A DNA stretch of 64,000 nt from Nitzschia sp. pyKryTriq1 (taxonomy: Eukaryota > Bacillariophyta > Bacillariophyceae > Bacillariales > Bacillariaceae), in NCBI GenBank assembly GCA_956465555.1, contig OY101124.1, positions 620,001 to 684,000 on the forward strand. The letters are read 5' to 3'. Below are positions 1 through 11,121 of this stretch, in pieces. Position 1 is the first letter of the stretch. Each line of letters begins with the position of its first letter. The notes under the pieces were generated by a model that did not search any database, was not told the DNA's origin, and worked only from the letters and a program-made list of their open reading frames with translations. Position numbers and translations under genes: made by a program.

Positions 1-939
1 AAGATGATACGCTAGAGTAGGCTAATGTTGTTTGGTTGTTGCGATATGAACATCGTCGAGTTGTTGGACTCTACCGCGGTATAATACCGTAGTAGAATTG
101 ATGAAATTCGTTGATCCAAAAAATAATTCAAATTTCCAGAGGGTCGAATGGGTCGCACATTGATGCGCCGGCTCGCTCGCGCCCAACAGGCGACTGCTAA
201 ACCACCGCACGCGTGAGTTCGCAGGCTATTTCCTTAGAAATACTTTATACGTTTCTGTTGAATAAGGGAATGATCGGCCGAGATTAGGCGAAGATTGATC
301 GAATGCATGCTCATGCATCGATCTTCTTCCCGCTCCGTCCGTCCGCGAAAGCAAGGAAGCAACGAACAGCTAGCGAAACTCCAAACTCGCATTGTTGCCA
401 TAGGCATTGTCAAGGTGAGAATTGAACAAGTAAAAGTAGTTGGCCATGGGGAAAGTGCTGTTTTTTAGATGCATACGTCTATTGGTGACTAAGCTTCGGG
501 CGATAATGTCATTCCGAGTCATTGAGAGTGGGTGGTGTTTCGATCGTTTCGGGCGGGAAAGGATATCTTGTGTTGTGTCCCGCCCGCACGAGATTTTCTC
601 ACTGAAGAGCTCCGGTCTCCGCACGAAACTGGAATGTTTTTCCTTGAGGTCACAAGCACAAGAATCGCAACTATCTGATTCGTAGTATTAGCAGCAGCAG
701 CATCGTCTAGGATCATTCATACATGCGGCGGGTCGTCATCTCCCTCTCCCTTTTCGTGCATTTTCTATGTACCGGTAGCCGTTGGGCAACGTCAACGTAT
801 CATCACCCTAATGCGCGCCGGTCGCACTTTACTTGTAGTTTTTGGAATTCCGATCTCACATTTTCTCGTTTCTTCTGCCATTCATCTTTTATTCATTCAT
901 TCAGTGTTATACTTTCTTATTTTCAACTAGACTAAAATC
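1..939. other. Intergenic DNA and V-ATPase promoter/5' UTR region
   Basis: No convincing gene. Open frames here are short, overlap on both strands and have no recognisable domains. The last 60 bases are pyrimidine-rich with TTCATTCATTCA repeats (about 889-903) leading into the subunit A start codon, so this end is probably the promoter and 5' leader. Confidence 0.6.
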
Positions 940-2811
940 ATGAGCTACGGCATAGAAGAAAAGGAGTCCGACTATGGATTCATCTTCAAGGTCTCCGGAC
1001 CTCTTGTTGTCGCTGACGGCATGAGTGGATCTGCGATGTACGAGCTTGTCCGTGTCGGACACAACAAGCTTGTCGGAGAAATTATTAAGCTTGAGGGAGA
1101 CACCGCCTCCATTCAAGTATACGAGGATACCTCTGGTCTTACCGTCGGTGATCCCGTCCTCCGAAAGAAGCAACCTTTGTCTGTGGAGCTCGGTCCTGGT
1201 ATCATGGGAACTATTTTCGATGGTATCCAACGTCCTTTGGAGCACATTTTCATGGAGAGCGGTGACGTTTACGTCCCCAAGGGTGTTGACGTTCCTTGTC
1301 TCTCTCGTACTATCTCTTGGACGTACACTCCTGGAAACTTCAAGGAAGGCATGCCCATCACTGGTGGAGATGTCATCGGTGTTGTGTACGAGAACGAACT
1401 TATCGATTCGCACAAGATCTTGTGTCCTCCCAATGTCTACGGTGTTGTGAGCAAGATTTACACCACTGGAACCGATGGAAAGGAAACCTTCAACGTCGAC
1501 GATGTGGTCATGGAAGTTTTCAACGAAGCCAGGAACAAGACTCACAAGTTGACTTTGAGTCACTTCTGGCCCGTCCGTCGGCCTAGACCCATCGCCGAGA
1601 AGCTTCCCGGTAACGCCCCTCTTATCACTGGCCTTCGTGTTATTGACGGTCTTTTCCCCTCTGTCCTTGGAGGAACGTGCGCTGTCCCTGGTGCCTTTGG
1701 ATGCGGAAAGACTGTCATTTCTCAATCTTTGTCCAAATTCTCCAACTCCGACTGCATCGTTTACGTCGGATGCGGTGAACGTGGTAACGAGATGGCTGAA
1801 GTGTTGTGCGATTTCCCCGAACTTACCATGACTATCAAGGATGAGGCTGGACAAGACAAGGAAGTTGGTATCATGAAGCGCACAACTCTTGTCGCCAACA
1901 CTTCCAACATGCCCGTGGCCGCTCGTGAGGCCTCCATTTACACCGGTATCACTCTTGCCGAATACTTCCGCGACCAGGGAATGAATGTTTCGATGATGGC
2001 TGACTCTACGTCTCGTTGGGCCGAGGCTCTTCGTGAGATCTCCGGTCGTCTCGGAGAGATGCCTGCCGATTCCGGTTACCCCGCCTACCTTGGTGCTCGT
2101 CTTGCTGCTTTCTACGAACGTGCCGGACGTGTCTCTTGTCTGGGATCGCCCGACCGAGAAGGTACCGTTTCCGTCGTTGGAGCCGTCTCGCCTCCAGGTG
2201 GTGACTTTTCCGATCCAGTCACGGCTGCCACTCTTTCTATTGTCCAAGTGTTTTGGGGTCTTGACAAGAAGCTTGCCCAGCGAAAGCACTTCCCCAGTCT
2301 CAACTGGCTCATCTCCTACACCAAGTACATGCAAGTGTTGGAGCCTTTCTTCAACAACATGGACGAGCAATATGGATACCTCCGTAACCAAGCCCGAACC
2401 ATTCTTCAGCAAGAGGATAACTTGTCCGAAATCGTGCAGCTTGTCGGAAAAGAGTCCCTTTCTGAGGATCAAAAGGTCATTATGGAAGTTGCCAAGCTTA
2501 TCCGTGAAGATTTCCTCGCCCAGAATGCTTTCACCGAGCACGATTACACTTGCCCTCTTCCCAAGACCGTTGGTATGCTCAAGGTGATTGTCACCTTTTA
2601 CGACATGTGCCAAAAGGCCATTGCCGACTCGCCGTCGGACGCCAAGCTCACTTACGCCCACATCAAGACTGCCTTGGCTCCCATCATCCAAAAGGTCGTC
2701 GACACCAAGTACATTGACCCCAAGGCCAAGCAAGAGGTGTTCGAGAAGGAATACGGACTCGTCATTGATGAGATGAAGCGCGAATTCACCACTTTGACTG
2801 ACGGTATCTAA
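940..2811 (+). CDS. V-type proton ATPase catalytic subunit A
   Basis: Single-exon, 623-residue protein, the usual length for eukaryotic subunit A. It is the ATP-hydrolysing subunit of the V1 sector that acidifies vacuoles and other endomembrane compartments (in diatoms also, by inference, silica deposition vesicles). Seen: an N-terminal beta-barrel region starting with [20 protein letters not shown], the Walker A loop GAFGCGKT at about residues 251-258, the conserved [15 protein letters not shown] segment, [23 protein letters not shown], and [11 protein letters not shown] typical of the A subunit. The first ATG of the frame follows an A-rich context (AAAATC before ATG) and matches the family start. 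Codon use is strongly biased, as expected for high expression, and this also produces a long meaningless open frame on the opposite strand. Confidence 0.97.
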   Translation: MSYGIEEKESDYGFIFKVSGPLVVADGMSGSAMYELVRVGHNKLVGEIIKLEGDTASIQVYEDTSGLTVGDPVLRKKQPLSVELGPGIMGTIFDGIQRPLEHIFMESGDVYVPKGVDVPCLSRTISWTYTPGNFKEGMPITGGDVIGVVYENELIDSHKILCPPNVYGVVSKIYTTGTDGKETFNVDDVVMEVFNEARNKTHKLTLSHFWPVRRPRPIAEKLPGNAPLITGLRVIDGLFPSVLGGTCAVPGAFGCGKTVISQSLSKFSNSDCIVYVGCGERGNEMAEVLCDFPELTMTIKDEAGQDKEVGIMKRTTLVANTSNMPVAAREASIYTGITLAEYFRDQGMNVSMMADSTSRWAEALREISGRLGEMPADSGYPAYLGARLAAFYERAGRVSCLGSPDREGTVSVVGAVSPPGGDFSDPVTAATLSIVQVFWGLDKKLAQRKHFPSLNWLISYTKYMQVLEPFFNNMDEQYGYLRNQARTILQQEDNLSEIVQLVGKESLSEDQKVIMEVAKLIREDFLAQNAFTEHDYTCPLPKTVGMLKVIVTFYDMCQKAIADSPSDAKLTYAHIKTALAPIIQKVVDTKYIDPKAKQEVFEKEYGLVIDEMKREFTTLTDGI

Positions 2812-3321
2812 AAAATAATTATGGAAAATGATGCCGTAAATCCCGAGCAGTAGTCTAGATTTCCTAATGAAACTTTTAGTATCTCTATATCATTTCGCTC
2901 CTTTTCGGACTTGGCGTCGTCGTCGTCTGTTTGCTTTCAGTCTCACGACACTACTACTACTAGAGAGATCATCATATGAAAGATGATGACTACGAGTATA
3001 ACCGAGAAATCTTGGATTCATTCGGAGAAGTCGACTGATGTATCGAGCTAGCGAGCTTGAAAATAATATAGGGGCTTGACGCGGGGCAAAACACGCAACA
3101 CCTCGGGCCCGATGAAAGCTCAACAAAACGCGTCATATTATTATCCAACCCGCAGCAAAAGGCACAAGGCACAACAAGGCATTGCTGTTGTCCCTTCTTG
3201 TTGTTCTCGTCATTACTGCATGCGTTCCTCCTGCCTTGGTGTTTCCTTTCATGGCACTCTGGAGTAGATAGTATCAGTCTTTGTTCCAGTCACCACGGTG
3301 GTGGAAAAAACTATATTAACG
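2812..3321. other. Intergenic region
   Basis: About 510 bases between the V-ATPase stop and the next start. It should hold the 3' UTR of the ATPase gene and the promoter of the following glycosyltransferase-like gene. No gene or clear repeat seen. Confidence 0.5.
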
Positions 3322-5944
3322 ATGGGGGCCAGTCGTCGGGTACACAAGGCGTGTTATCGGTGGGCTTTCGGGGCTTTTATGGTGCTGTACTTCTATTTGT
3401 TTGTGGTGATGCCGATGCATAACATGGAGGATCTGAATGAGATGGAAGGTCGCCATATGGGGTTGGAGAATCATCTGGAGGGTTTCAAAAGACTCTCCCA
3501 GTCATTGCCTCAAAATCCCTCTGGTGGAAAAGTGTATGGAAAGCCCAACACTAACATGAAGTATGTTTATCATCAGCCAACTGCGCGACGAAAACTTCAA
3601 GAGATATTGGACGAGATCTATTTTCAGACAGGGCGGTCGTTCGATGGAGATCTTTGGGAGCTTTCTGAATACATTCCGCAATGGATGAAAGGTATGGGCT
3701 CAAAATTGCGACGATCAGTGCATTGTTGACTCTCTCTTTTCTCAACAATGACGTCCATTTCTTACGGTGGCATCAGACTACTTTGCTTGGCATCGAGAAG
3801 AACGAAAAAAGTTGACACCGCAGAATTGGAAATCGCAGACTCGGGTACTGGTGATGCAATGCTTGCGAGGCTATGATGATAAATGTGGGGGTACAGCCGA
3901 TCGACTCAAACCATTTCTATTTTTACTGAGGGAGGCATACGCTAGCAAGAGGTTATTGCTAATCCATTGGACTTTGCCGGCTTCCTTGGAGGATTTCTTG
4001 TTGCCCCCAATGAACGGAATCGACTGGAGGGTCCCTAGTTGGTTTTCAGAAATCCTTCACAATCGCGCCTATAACCCAGCACGGATGTATTTCAATATCC
4101 GGAATATGAAGGGAGCTCGTGGCGACAACCGGACGGCATTGGTACGCACCCGCATCCAATCACTCACTGGTGCCGCCCAGTTCTATAACGAGGACTTATT
4201 GCCGGGAGAATCTACCTTTGACGAAGTCTACCACGATGTATGGAGAGTCTTCTTTACCCCCTCTGCCCCTGTCCGCGCGACGATCGAAAGTCTGATGGAA
4301 AAGTGGAACTTATCGCCTGGAGAATATGCTGCCGCACATCTCCGAGCATTGTATGGGAGAGTAGAGGAACGTCCTGACGACCAAGCAACCGAATGGGCAC
4401 AGAACGCAATCAATTGTGCTTCTTCGCTGCGACCGGGTGGACCTTTTCTGTTTGCCAGTGATCATTCTTTTTCAACACAAGCTGCTTTAAACTATGGCAA
4501 AGTCATGCACACCAAAGTTGTCGCTCGACCGCACCAAAGCCTACCCCTGCACATTGACAATGCCGAAAATATTCTGGAACGAAAACCAAGCGAATTTTAC
4601 GACGTATTCATCGACTTGTATTTGATGGGAATGAGTCGGTGCTTGACTTATAATCGCGGTGGCTTTGGTCACTGGGCTTTGCTCATAGGCTACAATTCTT
4701 CGTGCTATCACAATCAAAAGACTTCTGCGGCGGGGATTGGCGCTCCCTGTAACTGGACTGCACCAGAAAGTCCCACAAATGACAAAAAGGCATCGAAAGC
4801 GCCTTATTTTCCTCCTCCAATCCGGGACGAAGTTCCGGGATCATCACATCGAAAACTCACGATCTTTTCTCACCAGGAACTGCCTTTATGGATGACCGAA
4901 TATTTTGCATGGCATCACGAGACGAGCAACAACTTGAATGAAACGAATTGGAATCAGACCCAGTATCTGGTCATGTCGTGCGAGAAACGCTGGGAATCTT
5001 GTGGAGGAATTTCTGACAGGCTCAAACCTTTGCCATTCGTCGTTCTCCAGGCAGCGAGGCACAAACGACTCCTGTATATTGACTGGTGGAAGCCAAAGCC
5101 GCTGCAAGAATTTCTGATTCCTCCTCAAGGTGGCGTTGATTGGAGGGTTCCAAATTGGATGAGGCGCCACCTCCGCTCAATGGGAGGAGCTATTATATAC
5201 GGATGCGAAGACTTGGACCGAAAATCGTACATCAAGTCTTCCGCTTCAGTCTTTCGTTTAAAACTCCAGACAGCGGATGCCGGAGAATCACTCTACGCAA
5301 GTCAGCCAGACTCTTTTTCAACGTATGCTGATGTCTTTCACGGTTTATTTCGCGCTTTCTTCACTCCAGTTCCTCGCCTCCAAGCCACGATTGATCAGAA
5401 AATGAAGGAACACCACCTCGTTCCTGGCGAGTATGCTGCAGTCCATCTTCGCAACAAATACGGAAGACGAGCCTGGCGCCATCCGAATGAAACGATAGCG
5501 CTCGCTATGAACGGAATCAATTGTGCTTCTGCAATATTCCCAGGTGCCAACATATACTTTGCAGCTGATGACAAGTTTGCAGTGACGGCAGCCAACGAGT
5601 ACGGGCGGCAACATAGCCTGCCAGTCGGTTCTTTCGACTTTCAAGATGATCCAATCCATATTGACAAAGACGATGGATGGCAGACGCGAAACTCGTCTGA
5701 GTATGATGATACCTTTGTTGATCTTTTCATGCTGGGTCAAGCTCGATGTGTCGCTTACTCGAATGGTGGATATGGAACCTTTGGGTCTCTACTCAGCCAC
5801 GACGCGGACTGCAGCATTAGATACTTTCAGGGTCGAAAGACTACTCGAAATTGCACATGGACCACTGCGGATGGCAAAAAGGTCCCTCTGGACCCACCTG
5901 CAATGAATAATATCCCACCCGAAATGTACACTGCACCAAAATAG
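3322..5944 (+). CDS. Type II membrane protein with two tandem O-fucosyltransferase-like domains
   Basis: Two exons, 3322-3691 and 3777-5944; the 85-bp GT-AG intron (3692-3776) joins ...PQWMK to DYFAWH..., giving 845 residues. The join is supported internally because the second domain starts with the equivalent LWMTEYFAWH. Residues about 15-32 form a signal anchor, so the protein is probably Golgi type II. Two homologous halves of about 350-400 residues each contain a CGG-x2-DRLKP loop near the start, a WRVP(S/N)W motif, GEYAA(A/V)HLR, an F-A-(S/A)-D segment, and a C-terminal D-x-F-(I/V)-DL-x2-(M/L)G block followed by a conserved Cys. The GEYAAxHLR and GGxxDRL motifs resemble GDP-fucose-dependent O- and alpha-1,6-fucosyltransferase folds (inference). 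Substrate unknown. ATG 3322 is chosen because upstream in-frame codons are GTG only. Confidence 0.75.
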
Positions 5945-5980
5945 TGACAACAGCTAGAGAGCGCCAGAAGAGTTATTTTT

Positions 5981-6837
5981 CTAAAAGTCTACTCGTCCCC
6001 GACTACTTTTTGTCTCGCTCCTCTTTTTCTTGAACTCTTTGTTTCGTTCCTTCGCGGCCTTGCTGATCCCTGTTCGTTGCTTTCGTACTTTTGGTCGAGG
6101 CCATGCTTGTAGTAACATCTCTTTCAGTTTATCAACGGCCGCTTTGCGATTTTGCACCTGCGTTCGATATTCTTGTGATTGTAGCGATAAGTAGCCGTCC
6201 TTGTTGATTCGATTAGCTTGTTGCTCTTTTAACCGTTCTCGGACTTCCGCTGGGATCCAATCCGCCGCGTCTACATCAAATCGGACTTCCACTTTGGTAT
6301 TGACCTTGTTGACATTCTGTGGGCAATAATACGCGAAAACCAACACCAATGAGTGAGTGAGTGAGTGAGTGAGTGAATCGATCATTTCTATGGTGTGAAA
6401 CGTTCTCGTTTGAACCTCGTCATACTCTACTAAAATACTCTGCTTACCTGACCACCAGCGCCACTACTACGGACAAAGCTGATTTCTAATCGGTCTTCTG
6501 GAACGTCTATCGATTTGGGAACATTCCAAGTCGAAAAGGGTCGCCGGGGTGTTGGCGGTGTTCTGGGCATGTTCGGTTTGGCGGGATCAAATGGCGCGTA
6601 GGTCCAAGTCGGCTGAAAGTTGTCGTCATTGTCATTTTGTTGCTGGCTGGACAACCTAATCCGAGGAGATTTCTGTCGTGGCAACAAACCTATTGATGCC
6701 ACCGTTCTGGTGGAAGAAGCCCCTGGTCGGATGACAAAGGCAGCAGAGGAGAAACGACGGGTCGCGACTGTCAACAATAAAACAGACATGAACAACAATG
6801 AAGACTTGATGGTTCTTGAACGAGAATTCTTCCACAT
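5981..6837 (-). CDS. ArfB/ICT1-type peptidyl-tRNA hydrolase (GGQ protein), probably plastid-targeted
   Basis: Two exons on the minus strand, 6837-6448 and 6316-5981, with a 131-bp intron (6317-6447), phase 0. The joined 241-residue protein reads SSGAGGQ then NVNKVNTKVEVRFDV, the signature of class I release-factor-like hydrolases of the ArfB/ICT1 group, which free stalled ribosomes in bacteria and organelles. The catalytic GGQ is at residues 128-130. The C-terminus is Lys/Arg-rich (RPKVRKQRTG, KKKRSETK), as in the ribosome-binding tails of this family, and no codon-recognition domain is present. The N-terminus has a hydrophobic segment (SSLLFMSVLLLTVA) followed by SSAAFVIRPG, resembling the diatom ASAFAP signal/transit junction, so plastid import is inferred. 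The gene converges on the preceding one, with only 36 bases between stops. Confidence 0.85.
6351..6376. repeat. GAGT tetranucleotide microsatellite in intron
   Basis: About six GAGT/GTGA units inside the intron of the GGQ hydrolase gene. The locus is a likely length polymorphism with no coding effect. Confidence 0.85.
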
Positions 6838-7190
6838 GAGTGCTCCAAAATACTAGTTGACGAGAACTCTGTACTCTACGAGTACGATTCAGTAGGTAGG
6901 AAATAGGAATACTGCGGTGCCGGAAGAGAGGATGGAAGATGGAAGGGGCGATGAGCGATGAACGATGAACGATGAACGATGGGAGCGGCGAGTCACGCCG
7001 CCATGGTCAAATTAAAAATGAGGTGGTGGGTTGATTGCAGAATTTTAGCAGGTTTTCATTCGTGCGGTGGGTCGTCGTGTGTGACGACAGCAAGTCGGTC
7101 TAGTCGACGAATGAATGACGAACGAGGACGGACGCGTGCTGGCAGCATAAAAAAATTCGAAAAATGAAAAAAAGATCCAGGTATAGTTGA
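6838..7190. other. Intergenic region with short tandem repeats
   Basis: Upstream region of the minus-strand GGQ hydrolase gene. It contains a heptamer-type tandem (CGATGAA units, about 6949-6983). No gene seen. Confidence 0.5.
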
Positions 7191-7212
7191 GATGTCGGAC
7201 ACGTCCGACATC
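7191..7212. repeat. Perfect 10-bp inverted repeat
   Basis: GATGTCGGAC and GTCCGACATC separated by AC. It sits just before the 257-bp tandem duplication, and the core TCGGACACG recurs inside each duplicate near its start. It could be the end of a mobile element or a protein binding site; function unknown. Confidence 0.8.
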
Positions 7213-7217
7213 ATTAT

Positions 7218-7732
7218 TTATTCGATTAAGTCGGACACGACTGAAGGCGGAAACTATACTCGGAAGCTTGGAATCTTGTTCGAATCCTGCTTGGAAACTT
7301 TTATTTATGAACACTGGTATTCGCAAAGATCCTATTTTAACAATGGATCTTGTGTCCTCGTCTCGCCAGTATTATCGCAAGAGTATCCAGAAGGTGATGA
7401 GTCCCAGAAGACGAGTAGTTTCTAGAACCTAGTCCAGACTAAACTGTTATAAAAATTGGAATCTACTGATTTAGTTATTCGATTAAGTCGGACACGACTG
7501 AAGGCGGAAACTATACTCGGAAGCTTGGAATCTTGTTCGAATCCTGCTTGGAAACTTTTATTTATGAACACTGGTATTCGCAAAGATCCTATTTTAACAA
7601 TGGATCTTGTGTCCTCGTCTCGCCAGTATTATCGCAAGAGTATCCAGAAGGTGATGAGTCCCAGAAGACGAGTAGTTTCTAGAACCTAGTCCAGACTAAA
7701 CTGTTATAAAAATTGGAATCTACTGATTTAGT
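7218..7732. repeat. 257-bp tandem duplication
   Basis: Bases 7218-7475 are repeated without visible change at 7475-7732 (period 257). The unit begins TTATTCGATTAAGTCGGACA and ends GGAATCTACTGATTTAGT. Each copy carries the same short open frames, but the encoded peptides have no recognisable features and the frames end near the copy boundary, so I treat the unit as non-coding. Near-identity of the copies implies a recent duplication or a homogenised repeat family. Confidence 0.9.
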
Positions 7733-8099
7733 AACACCGTACATTCTAAGTGGTATTTTTACTCTACTTGTACAAGTACCAGGGTACCAGGTACGTACAA
7801 CTTGTACTGTACCCGTGCGTACCAGGTTCGTCGCTCCGGTTCGCTTCTAGAACAACAACTCTCGAAGCAGAATTTCAGGAAAAGGAGGTGCGGTGTGTGC
7901 GTGCATCATTCTTCATTCTTCTTCATGGCATCACCGCACCTACGGTATCATTCGTCATCATTCGTTCGTCACCGCATTGCTCATACTGTAGCAAAGAAAG
8001 AAAAAAGAAAAGCTTCTGCTACTCGTCTATTGCTCTCATCCACCAGTCCACTAGAGTAGAAAGCGACCGGCAACTACAACGTCAAAAGCAGGCAAGACC
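7733..8099. other. Intergenic region, promoter side of the first LRR gene
   Basis: Begins with a GTAC-rich palindromic stretch (about 7768-7828, including GGTACCAGGTACGTAC) and continues as a C/T-rich leader before the first LRR gene. No gene seen. Confidence 0.5.
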
Positions 8100-10372
8100 A
8101 TGATGGAACCGGCCAAAGACAACCCTGATATCCGCTTGGAGGACGAGCATGAGCACGACCAGCTCCCGTCAGTCGAAAGCTACAAGGCGAGCGCTGGATA
8201 CCGAGGATCCAGCGGATCACCAAAACCTGATCCGTCGGGTTCCCAAGCTGCCTTTGACTATGAGAACTCTCCTTCGAGATCAAACACTTTGGATGATTTG
8301 GAGCAGCCTGATTCTCCGCATGACCAGTTGCCAGATGCTGAAGAATACAAAACCAGCAATGCTCCTACGAGTAGTGCGGTAGGCCACCACAACGGGAGAT
8401 TCTGGAAGATCGTCGCTGGCTCTTGTTTTGGAGCTTTGCTGTTGGTTCTTATCTTGGCAGTGACCATCTCTTTGTCAAAGCAAGAAGACAATCTTTGGTG
8501 GCTCAAGTATTCAGACCGCTATGCAGCCATCGAAAACTACTTGGTTGGAGCCGGCATCTCGGAGGCTGCCGACCTCAATAGAGAAGCATCTCCTCAACAC
8601 ATGGCTGCCAAGTGGATTGCCAACAAAGATGGCATGAAAATGTCCGTTCCAGATCATTTGACAGAGCCCACCGTTGACCTTGCTTTTGTGGAGCGCTACG
8701 TATTGGCTGTCTTTTATTTTGCCACCGGCGGTCCAGAGTGGACCTATCAGCTCAATTTCTTGACCGACAATCATGTTTGTACTTGGTATCAAGCCTTCAC
8801 TTTGGAAACCAATGATGATGTCAATTTGGACGGAGACTATGTTACGTTGGGCATTCATGGATGCAAATTGGTGGATGACAAATTGGTTCCTTTTACCATG
8901 TTCTTGCGTAAGTACATCGTACATGTATACGGACGACCAACATTGTTTCTCCTTTCTTGCATTGCTCACACCCCGCCCCCTTTTCTTTACGATGCTGATG
9001 CGTATTTTATGATGATAATAATGTACAGCTAATAACAACCTTTCAGGTGCACTCCCCGAGGAAATGAAATTTATGGATCGTTTGGAAATCCTCAATTTGC
9101 AATTCAACAAGGACTTGGGAGGAACGCTCCCCTCAACTTTGGGCAAGATGGCCCAGCTTCGACACATTGGCTTCCAGTGGTGCAATTTTGGCGGCACTAT
9201 TCCTTCGTGGATCGGTGAACTGGCCGGTCTCAAGTATTTGGGGCTAGGAAACAATCAGTTCACGGGCGAGGTTCCGAAAGAAATAGCTTCCTTGACTGAT
9301 TTGGAACTCCTGGGACTGGACGACAACGATTTGAGCGCCAATATTGAATTGTTCTCTGGTTTGAAGGCAATCAAAAGCTTGTATCTCGAAGACAATCAAA
9401 TCACTGGTACTTTATCGGATGCCCTGTTTGTCGAGTGGCCGAAATTACAAGAACTGGACCTCAGTAATAATCAATTGACGGGACCGCTTCCGGATAACTT
9501 TTTCAATCATGCCAACGATTTGAGGGTTGTAGACTTGTCCAAGAATGCATTCAGTGGCATGTTACCAGTACCAGGCTGGGAAAACGAACAATTGGAGTTT
9601 TTGGCCCTGGACGAAAACAAGTTGGATGGCAAGATTCCAAGCGAGATGGTGAGGCTGAAGCAATTGGCACATTTGGACTTGTTTCAAAATTCATTTGGCT
9701 CGACTATACCCGAGTCGCTGGGTCGATTGACTCGATTGGAGTATCTTTTTCTTGGCAATAACCCGTTCGAAAGTGGCCCAATTCCGTCGTTCCTGATGGA
9801 TTTGACCAATCTGCGTGATTTGAGTTTGAAGAATTGCCATTTGGATGGGACGATCCCCGATTTCATTCGATATCTGACTAATCTCCAATTTTTGGATTTC
9901 CGTAAGTCGCCATTACATGTGTGTTTTGTACTCCAGCCAGCAGCATATGCTCTCACTTCAGTGATTATTCTTTACTACAGATTACAACCAGTTGACGGGC
10001 ACAATCCCGAGTCAAATCGGAGAGTTGGTGGGTCTGAAGCACTTGCTACTCAAGTATAACAACCTTTCTGGTTCCATTCCGATCGAAATGAAGAATTTGA
10101 GTAATCTGGACGTTTTGCTATTGGAGCAAAATGATCTGGTAGGAAATGCCGAGCCCATCTGCAAGATGATTCCAAACTTGTCGATTCAACATTTTGTCAG
10201 CGACTGCAAGTCGGAGGTGGACTGTAGCTGCTGCGATCTGTGTTGCGACGACGACGACAAGATTTGTAACGCCGGCGAGTGGGATGGAAGTATCGACCCA
10301 ATTTGGGAATTTGGCTTCCGCCGCGAGCGTTACAGCTACGACATGGGAGCTTACGTGGTGGTGGTCCCGTGA
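8100..10372 (+). CDS. Transmembrane leucine-rich repeat protein, copy 1
   Basis: Three exons, 8100-8907, 9029-9901 and 9981-10372; introns of 121 and 79 bp. The 690-residue product has an acidic, low-complexity cytoplasmic N-terminus, one membrane span at about residues 103-126 (IVAGSCFGALLLVLILAVTI), a conserved juxtamembrane region (SPQHMAAKWIA, ERYVLAVFYFATGG, HVCTW) and about ten plant-type LRRs (LxxNxLxGxIP). The acceptor at 9028 is preferred because it yields FLPNNNLSGALPEE, matching both the LRR consensus and the next gene; a nearer AG (9046) would delete NNNLSG. The C-terminus has CSCCDLCC. No kinase domain follows, so it is receptor-like at most. Type II topology and a cell-surface or endomembrane location are inferred. 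The neighbouring homologue shows local duplication. Confidence 0.88.
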
Positions 10373-11121
10373 ACATAAAGAAGAGTGGTGGTGATCCCCG
10401 CTTCTTCGAGAACTTCTGCATGCTGATACATACATTCATTCGCCATGCTGTACTGTACGAGTACTACTACTCTGAGTACAACATAGTACTCCGTACACAT
10501 TACCTGGTACATAACATGGTATACTGTACTAAAGCTTATGTTTTGCTTTTCAATCTGATTTCAGCACAATGACTTGTTGTTGTACTCGTACAAGTAGTCG
10601 CTCTAGTAGAGTTTCTCCAGCTAGAGTACAAGTAGAGGGATGTTTTCGTTTTGTTTTTGTTGGCGCTGTACCTACTGGCTGTACCATTTTATCATTATTT
10701 TAACGTATCTATCGCTACTGTACTCGTACCCGTACGAATGCATCCATGACGCGCCAAGACTTGCCGCCGACCCCAAATGCTATTTTTTCTACCCGTTGAA
10801 GAGAGAGCGACCGGCTCGCGCGTGTGGAATGAATCATCATCACACACAACTCCTGCGAGCCTGTCGGCTCTCATTCAAATCCCATCCGATGATTACCAGC
10901 ATAGCGAGCGAAGCCGATCGAGACGATGGGTGCCCGTGGACGAACGATGGTGCCCACAGTATCAGTACAAGTCTATTGTATGTAGGCACAATAGGTGGTA
11001 GTCCTTTGTGGTGTGTATTCGTTCGTACTAGTGTGGATGAAGTTGGATGGTTGTTGATTGAGCGTAATTATTGAATCATACATAATATATCACATGCAAG
11101 CAAGCAAGCAAGCAGCAAAAG
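10373..11121. other. Intergenic region between the two LRR genes, GTAC-rich
   Basis: A run rich in GTAC and TAGTAC palindromes lies at about 10450-10750 (for example CTGTACTGTACGAGTACTAC). AGCAAGCAAGCA repeats lie just before the next ATG. Several open frames occur but none has codon bias or domains. Confidence 0.5.

Noticed and set aside
907-2733. 608-codon open frame on the opposite strand of V-ATPase subunit A
   Set aside because: It mirrors the strongly biased codons of the ATPase gene; the product is repetitive Gly/Val/His/Asp-rich text without any domain.
7275-7295. GTTCGAATCC resembling a tRNA B box in the 257-bp unit
   Set aside because: The flanking bases do not form a T stem and no A box or acceptor stem can be built at the right distance.
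7187-7689. Repeated short open frames in the 257-bp tandem units
   Set aside because: Each is identical because the DNA is duplicated; the peptides show no domain and frames end at copy borders, so a gene is not supported.
9047-9064. Acceptor TTTCAG at 9041-9046 for the second exon of the first LRR gene
   Set aside because: It gives FLRALPEE and drops NNNLSG, which fits the LRR consensus and the second LRR gene; the acceptor at 9028 is better.
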